Origin: an uncultured Eubacteriales bacterium | Lineage (GTDB): Bacteria; Bacillota; Clostridia; Christensenellales; CAG-138 | Length of the DNA stretch: 19,081 nt | Assembly: GCA_900544965.1 (NCBI GenBank) | Contig: UQXE01000031.1 | Coordinates: 1 to 19,081, forward strand | Direction of reading: 5' to 3' | Shown: one piece after another, positions 15,258 to 19,081 of the stretch | How positions within the stretch are numbered: position 1 is the first letter of the stretch | Layout: every line of letters begins with the position of its first letter | The notes under the pieces: model-generated | Databases searched by the model: none | What the model was told of the DNA's origin: nothing | What the model saw: only the letters and a program-made list of their open reading frames with translations | Translations under genes and position numbers: made by a program

Positions 15258-15300
15258 AAGAATCATGCCCGGCGCGCCGGCCGGGCATGATTCTTGTTTT
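15258..15300 (+). terminator. Strong intrinsic terminator
   Basis: A perfect 16-bp stem, AAGAATCATGCCCGGC (15258-15273) with its complement (15280-15295), a 6-base loop and a trailing GTTTT. It separates the small Met-rich protein gene from the nth promoter. Confidence 0.93.
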
Positions 15301-15312
15301 AATGCGTAATGC

Positions 15313-15341
15313 TTGTGAATTTGGCGGGAAGCGTATATAAT
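15313..15341 (+). promoter_or_regulatory. Promoter of the nth-obg-yhbY operon
   Basis: TTGTGA (15313-15318) and a perfect TATAAT (15336-15341) are exactly 17 bases apart. The predicted transcript start is about 20 bases before the nth ATG at 15369. It begins just after the terminator of the preceding gene. Confidence 0.78.
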
Positions 15342-15368
15342 CAAATGGGAAAAGTATTGGAGGATAAT

Positions 15369-16046
15369 ATGTATTACGATGCAGAACATTGCAGCGAGAT
15401 TTTACGGCTGCTTAGCGAGGCGCATCCAGACGCGGCGCCGGAGCTAAGATTCAAGAACCCGTTTGAATTGCTGATTGCCACGATTTTAAGCGCCCAGTGT
15501 ACGGACAAGCAGGTCAACAGGTGCACGGAGGCGTTGTTCAGAGACTATCCCGACGCAAAGAGCATGGCGGTACTGACGCCGGATGAGTTGAGCCAATATA
15601 TAAGGCCATGCGGATTTTTTAACACAAAGGGGAAGAATATACTTGCTACCTGCAATATGCTGATTTCAGAATATGGCGGCGAAGTTCCCCAAACAATGGA
15701 TGAACTAGTATCTCTCCCGGGAGTTGGCAGAAAGACCGCCAACGTGGTGCTGTCAAACGCATTTGAAAAGCCGGCCATAGCTGTTGATACGCATGTTGCA
15801 AGGGTCAGTAACAGGCTGGGGCTTGCCGATTCAAACGATGTGCTCAAGATAGAGAAACAGCTTATGGAAAACATACCGGAGGATAAGTGGTCGATAGCGC
15901 ATCATTGGCTTATATTTCATGGAAGGCGCGTATGCTCGTCAAAAAAGCCAAAATGCGGCGAATGCACGCTTAAAAGTGTTTGCAGGCACTATGCGGAAGG
16001 AACGGAGGTGCGGGCGGAAGCGGCCGGCGAGCCGAGCGCCCTGTAA
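15369..16046 (+). CDS. nth: Endonuclease III (DNA glycosylase/AP lyase)
   Basis: A 225-residue base excision repair enzyme that removes oxidised pyrimidines and nicks at the abasic site. The helix-hairpin-helix reads LPGVGRKTA (116-124) with the catalytic lysine K122; the catalytic aspartate is D140 in VDTHVARVSNRLG. The 4Fe-4S ligands are complete: C189, C196, C199, C205 (C-X6-C-X2-C-X5-C). The frame extends to an ATG at 15309, but the promoter -10 lies inside that extension and GGAGG sits five bases before the ATG at 15369, so the shorter start is right. Its stop is two bases before obg. Confidence 0.97.
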   Translation: MYYDAEHCSEILRLLSEAHPDAAPELRFKNPFELLIATILSAQCTDKQVNRCTEALFRDYPDAKSMAVLTPDELSQYIRPCGFFNTKGKNILATCNMLISEYGGEVPQTMDELVSLPGVGRKTANVVLSNAFEKPAIAVDTHVARVSNRLGLADSNDVLKIEKQLMENIPEDKWSIAHHWLIFHGRRVCSSKKPKCGECTLKSVCRHYAEGTEVRAEAAGEPSAL

Positions 16047-16048
16047 AG

Positions 16049-17317
16049 ATGCAGTTTGTAGATAAAGCCAAAATTATAATAAAGTCCGGCGACGGCGGCG
16101 ACGGATGCGCGTCGTTTCACCGCGAAAAGTATGTGCAGCGCGGGGGACCGGACGGCGGCGACGGCGGAAGCGGAGGAAGCGTAATATTTGAGGCCGACGA
16201 GGGAATGAACACCCTTCTTGATTTTAAGTTTATGCGCCATTACCGCGCGCAAAAGGGGGAAAACGGCAGGTCCCAGCTCCAGCGCGGGAAAAACGGCGAG
16301 GATCTGATTATAAGGGTGCCTGTAGGCACGCTTGTGCGCGATGTGGAGAGCGGAAAGATAATCGCCGACATGAACAGGCCAAAAAGGAGACGCGAAGTCC
16401 TTAAAGGGGGAAGAGGCGGCAAGGGCAACGCCAGGTTCGCAACGCCTACCAGGCAGGCTCCAAGATTTGCGCAGCCAGGTATAAAAACGCTTGACAGGGA
16501 GGTTGAGCTTGAGCTAAAGACGATTGCCGACGTAGGCCTCATAGGGCTTCCAAACGTGGGGAAGTCGACCATATTATCGGTGCTTACAAGTGCAAAGCCT
16601 AAGATCGCAAACTATCATTTTACAACCCTAACGCCAAACCTTGGCGTAGTTAAGCGCTACGACCGTACGTTCGTGCTAGCGGATATCCCGGGGCTCATTG
16701 AGGGCGCGGCGGAAGGCGCGGGGTTGGGCCATGATTTTTTAAGACATATAGAGAGAACCAGAATGCTGGTGCATGTCCTTGATATTTCCGGCTCCGAGGA
16801 CAGGAACCCGCTTGAGGACTATTACAGAATAAATGATGAATTAAAGCGGTACAGCGAGCGCCTGTATGAGCTGCCGCAAATTGTGGCGGCAAACAAGATG
16901 GATATAACCGGCGCCGGCGTTTACCTGGAGCTGCTTAGGGAGGAGCTTAAGGATAGGGATGTCGAGGTTTTTCCCGTATCCGCCGCCACGGGGCAGGGTT
17001 TTGAACCGCTGCTGGACGAGATTGTAAAAACGCTTGATAAACTTCCAAAGACTTACGAATTTGAGGAAGAAGAGATAGCCGTTGCCGACAGGTATGAAAA
17101 GGGCTTTAAAATCAGCAGGGACGGGGACGTCTATGTTGTAGAGGGCGGGACAGTAGAATATATACTTGACACCACAAATGCCGACGATGAGGAATCAATG
17201 AGGCGTTTTCAGCAATATCTCATACGCGAGGGCATAATCAACGCCCTGAGGGAAGCTGGAGCCGGAGAAAACAGCACGGTGCGAATGGGCGAGTGGGAAT
17301 TTGATTTTGTAGAATAG
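16049..17317 (+). CDS. obg: GTPase Obg/CgtA
   Basis: An essential GTPase for assembly of the 50S ribosomal subunit, also tied to stringent response and sporulation. It has 422 residues with the usual three parts: a Gly-rich Obg domain (1-158; GDGGDG at 14-19, DGGDGGSGG at 35-43), a G domain (about 159-330) and a C-terminal OCT domain (about 340-422). G motifs: GLPNVGKS (166-173), DIPG (212-215), NKMD (282-285), SAA (311-313). The frame runs back to a TTG at 15980 inside nth, but MQFVDKAKI is the family start. No clear ribosome site precedes it and the gap to nth is two bases, so translation is probably coupled to nth. Confidence 0.98.
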   Translation: MQFVDKAKIIIKSGDGGDGCASFHREKYVQRGGPDGGDGGSGGSVIFEADEGMNTLLDFKFMRHYRAQKGENGRSQLQRGKNGEDLIIRVPVGTLVRDVESGKIIADMNRPKRRREVLKGGRGGKGNARFATPTRQAPRFAQPGIKTLDREVELELKTIADVGLIGLPNVGKSTILSVLTSAKPKIANYHFTTLTPNLGVVKRYDRTFVLADIPGLIEGAAEGAGLGHDFLRHIERTRMLVHVLDISGSEDRNPLEDYYRINDELKRYSERLYELPQIVAANKMDITGAGVYLELLREELKDRDVEVFPVSAATGQGFEPLLDEIVKTLDKLPKTYEFEEEEIAVADRYEKGFKISRDGDVYVVEGGTVEYILDTTNADDEESMRRFQQYLIREGIINALREAGAGENSTVRMGEWEFDFVE

Positions 17318-17329
17318 GGGTATGGCAAT

Positions 17330-17623
17330 ATGAAGATTACGAGCAAGGAAAGAGCACGCCTCCGGGCTATGGCGAATGGTATGCAGCCCGTATTCCAAAT
17401 AGGAAAAGGGGGGCTTACCCCTGTTATAACTGACGAGTTGGACAGCGTATTGGAAGCGCGGGAGCTGATAAAGATATCCGTACTTGAAACCTGCGCTCAG
17501 GACGCGCGGGAGCTGTGCAAAACACTCTCCGAGAGGCTGCGCGCCGAGCCGGTGCAATGTATCGGACGCAAATTCGTAATTTACAGGCGGTCAAGGGAGG
17601 GAAAACATATCGAACTTGACTAG
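17330..17623 (+). CDS. yhbY: YhbY/CRS1 RNA-binding protein
   Basis: A 97-residue single-domain CRM (CRS1-YhbY) RNA-binding protein that associates with pre-50S particles. The signature GxxG loop is GKGG (25-28) in FQIGKGGLTP. LRAMANGMQPV at the start and GRKFVIYRR near the end are typical. Length is normal (about 96-98). The gap after obg is 12 bases, with AGGGG eight bases before the ATG, so it is the last gene of the nth-obg-yhbY operon. The nadD-yqeK-rsfS genes that commonly follow yhbY in Firmicutes are absent here. Confidence 0.95.
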   Translation: MKITSKERARLRAMANGMQPVFQIGKGGLTPVITDELDSVLEARELIKISVLETCAQDARELCKTLSERLRAEPVQCIGRKFVIYRRSREGKHIELD

Positions 17624-17643
17624 CCCAGCGATAACAGGAATAA

Positions 17644-17680
17644 GGACCTGCGCGGATGTGACTGCGCCGGCCCTTTTATT
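17644..17680 (+). terminator. Terminator of the nth-obg-yhbY operon
   Basis: GGACCTGCGC pairs with GCGCCGGCCC at eight of ten positions around a 10-base loop, followed by TTTTATTATT. It lies about 20 bases after the yhbY stop. Confidence 0.6.
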
Positions 17681-17693
17681 ATTCTATGTGAGT

Positions 17694-18539
17694 TTAACCC
17701 GCGGGGGCGTTTTCGTCGCCTTTTAAGGCCAGAGCGTGGTCCGTCCACCACGACAGGCCGGCGAAGGTTATGCATATGCCGGCCATAAGCCTGTAATACA
17801 GGGCAAAACGGGTGGTAAAGGATAATGCTATAAGCCCCAGCGCTATCAAAAGATAATTCCTTGCCCTTGCCGAGGTAAATACGACCATTTTTTTCTTTCT
17901 TCTGTTCCGTTTCTCTTCAACTATACCATCTATTAGAGACGCCTCAAGCGTTTCCGCGTCAACGTACAGGCCAAGTTCGTCAGCATATTCCAAAATGTCG
18001 TCCGGGCCGTGCAGGCTAATATCAACGTCGCTGAACCGCCCTGCCATCCTTACCGCGCTATCGGTTGCGCTTGTAGCATAGAAGACGTGTATAGCTTCAG
18101 CCTGTTTTTGCTTTGCCATTCTATACGCGCGAAGCACGTCGTCGGGATCAAGGGGGGCGGCCTTTTGCACGGCAAAGAGCAATCCTTCGCCTTCGGTCCG
18201 TTCAAAGCAAAACCTGGCTATGCGGGAGAATTCGCCCCTGTCCAATACGAGCAGCGTCTGAAGGGCATGCTCGCGCTTAAGCCGGACTCGCTCCTTTTTT
18301 ATAAATCTATCGAGGCGTATGCTCTTTATCAGCTCAATAGCCACACAACACATGAGCGTTACGATAACCGACAGCGCCGCGGACAGTCCGCTGGGCGTAC
18401 CGTTCGATTTAAACCACAGGTATAAGGCTGCGAATATAATCAGCCTGAGTACTATAAAGTCCAGAGCGCGTGCAAAAACCGTACGGTTTTTATATAGCCT
18501 GTTCTTATAATAACGTTTTAAAAGAATACGGTTGTTCAT
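17694..18539 (-). CDS. Membrane protein with possible REase-like middle domain
   Basis: A 281-residue protein I cannot assign to a named family. A basic N terminus (LLKRYYKNRLYKNR) is followed by two membrane segments (about 27-45 and 52-70), a soluble middle part (about 75-215), a strongly basic patch (KRNRRKKK, 210-217) and two further membrane segments (about 228-243 and 246-265). The middle part has a strand-helix-strand-helix order, LLFAVQK, then IHVFYATSATDSAVRMA, then DVDISLHGPDDILEYA, reminiscent of Mrr-like restriction-endonuclease folds, but a complete D...QxK catalytic set is not evident. The start at 18539 has GGGGTG upstream; a longer frame to 18587 lacks a ribosome site. It runs convergent to yhbY. 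Confidence 0.72.
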   Translation of the reverse strand: MNNRILLKRYYKNRLYKNRTVFARALDFIVLRLIIFAALYLWFKSNGTPSGLSAALSVIVTLMCCVAIELIKSIRLDRFIKKERVRLKREHALQTLLVLDRGEFSRIARFCFERTEGEGLLFAVQKAAPLDPDDVLRAYRMAKQKQAEAIHVFYATSATDSAVRMAGRFSDVDISLHGPDDILEYADELGLYVDAETLEASLIDGIVEEKRNRRKKKMVVFTSARARNYLLIALGLIALSFTTRFALYYRLMAGICITFAGLSWWTDHALALKGDENAPAG

Positions 18540-18619
18540 ATCATCACCCCATAGGATATAATTCCCATTTAAGGCGATATTATGCATAAGCGGCTAATTG
18601 ACAGTTGGACAGTCTGACG

Positions 18620-18910
18620 TTAAAAAGCATAGTCGACTGAAACGCTACCTTCGCGCGCGTTATGCATAAAAGGCTTGACAGTATTCTTGTGATAGGGGTT
18701 TCCCTGATATGCCTCAAGCGCGTTCAGGTCGTCTAAAACCACTTCCAGTACTAAATCATATGAGCGTTCGGAATGGATGATATCAACGCCAACGTTAATG
18801 CTTCGTATCATTGGAACCCTTCCCTCCATGGACAAAAGAATCTGCCGCGCTTTTTCAGCCGCTGGTTTGCTGCTGTCCTTAAGTTTATAGCATACAATGT
18901 GCTTAATCAT
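18620..18910 (-). CDS. Dabb (stress-responsive A/B barrel) domain protein
   Basis: A 96-residue single-domain protein of the dimeric alpha-beta barrel type. The opening IKHIVCYKLKD with the family's early His, the central GVDIIHSERSYDLVLEVVLDD and the late YQGNPYHKNTVKPF are typical. Members are small and bind or act on varied hydrophobic compounds; no specific reaction can be inferred. AGGAGG is seven bases before the ATG at 18910; a longer frame to 18985 has no ribosome site. It lies 80 bases upstream of the membrane-protein start in the same direction and may be co-transcribed with it. Confidence 0.9.
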   Translation of the reverse strand: MIKHIVCYKLKDSSKPAAEKARQILLSMEGRVPMIRSINVGVDIIHSERSYDLVLEVVLDDLNALEAYQGNPYHKNTVKPFMHNAREGSVSVDYAF

Positions 18911-18988
18911 ATTGTATCCTCCTGCGTAATCTACTTTAATACATAAAGCAAGAACAGCATAGCAGTAAATAGGGCTGGTTCGCAAGTG

Positions 18989-19017
18989 TTTTCACAAATA
19001 TCCGCAATATCTAAAAT
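18989..19017 (+). promoter_or_regulatory. Possible rightward promoter at the window end
   Basis: TTTTCA (18989-18994) and TAAAAT (19012-19017) are 17 bases apart, matching consensus at four and five of six bases. It lies in the gap upstream of the Dabb gene and points to a possible gene beginning near 19035. Confidence 0.35.
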
Positions 19018-19034
19018 GTGTAGGATTGTCAAAC

Positions 19035-19081
19035 ATGTCGAAGAGGATGAGCGGCAAGAAAATCATGGGGGAGAGCCAGGA
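19035..19081 (+). CDS. Possible start of a rightward gene, cut by the window end
   Basis: From ATG at 19035 the frame reads MSKRMSGKKIMGESQ and stays open to the end. A moderate promoter lies 18 bases upstream, but the ribosome site is weak (AGGA nine bases before). The opposite strand is also open here and would give a hydrophobic tail ending at 18992 (MIFLPLILFDMF), so a leftward gene end is an alternative. Too short to decide. Confidence 0.3.
   Translation, partial: MSKRMSGKKIMGESQ

Noticed and set aside
15309..15368. N-terminal extension of nth
   Set aside because: The extension contains the promoter -10 box, and a GGAGG site precedes the ATG at 15369.
15980..16048. N-terminal extension of obg into nth
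   Set aside because: It would begin at TTG inside nth, and the Obg family starts at MQFVDKAKI.
1..19081. CRISPR array, transposase, phage or toxin-antitoxin genes
   Set aside because: No regularly spaced repeats and no ORF with recognisable motifs of these systems were seen on either strand.

Overview
This 19.1 kb window looks like ordinary chromosome from a Gram-positive, anaerobic member of Bacillota, most likely class Clostridia. Supporting signs are strong AGGAGG-type ribosome binding sites, tRNA genes with encoded CCA ends, the clostridial pair of a Cys-rich J-domain protein and a DUF5685 protein, a TIGR04086 membrane protein, Hsp33, Obg, YhbY and YebC. Base composition looks roughly balanced, with frequent ATA and AGG codons. 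No phage genes, transposase, CRISPR array or plasmid functions are visible.

Layout. Positions 1-129 hold one copy of a hairpin-rich dispersed repeat. From 269 to 9878 every gene runs leftward. In transcription order these are a Na/phosphate symporter-PhoU protein, a SAM methyltransferase, a gap, a second SAM methyltransferase, hslO (Hsp33), a TPR/HEAT protein, a THUMP-type rRNA methyltransferase, a DUF5685 protein, a J-domain protein and a polytopic membrane protein. Short spacings (14, 38, 0 and 16 bases) indicate co-transcribed, partly coupled genes. A gene-free switch point near 9.9-10.1 kb leads into a rightward tRNA cluster (Val, Asp, Phe, Gly, Cys) driven by a perfect consensus promoter, followed by a third small-molecule-type methyltransferase with a clear terminator. 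A second, longer repeat copy with terminal inverted repeats lies at 11899-12104.

The right part carries a family 4 uracil-DNA glycosylase, yebC, a convergent TIGR04086 membrane gene, and a divergent pair of small unrecognised proteins (14393-14671 and 14793-15227) that appear to share a short motif. A compact nth-obg-yhbY operon follows with its own promoter and terminator. Last come a leftward membrane protein with a possible degenerate restriction-endonuclease-like middle domain and a Dabb-domain gene. A possible rightward gene begins at the very end.

The themes are housekeeping: RNA modification and ribosome biogenesis (THUMP methylase, Obg, YhbY, YebC, tRNAs), DNA base repair (UDG, Nth) and redox or protein quality control (Hsp33, J-protein). 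I see no clear new defence or biosynthetic system. The best leads are the two-copy MITE-like repeat, the divergent small-protein pair, the DUF5685 protein with two Asp-rich motifs, and the REase-like membrane protein.
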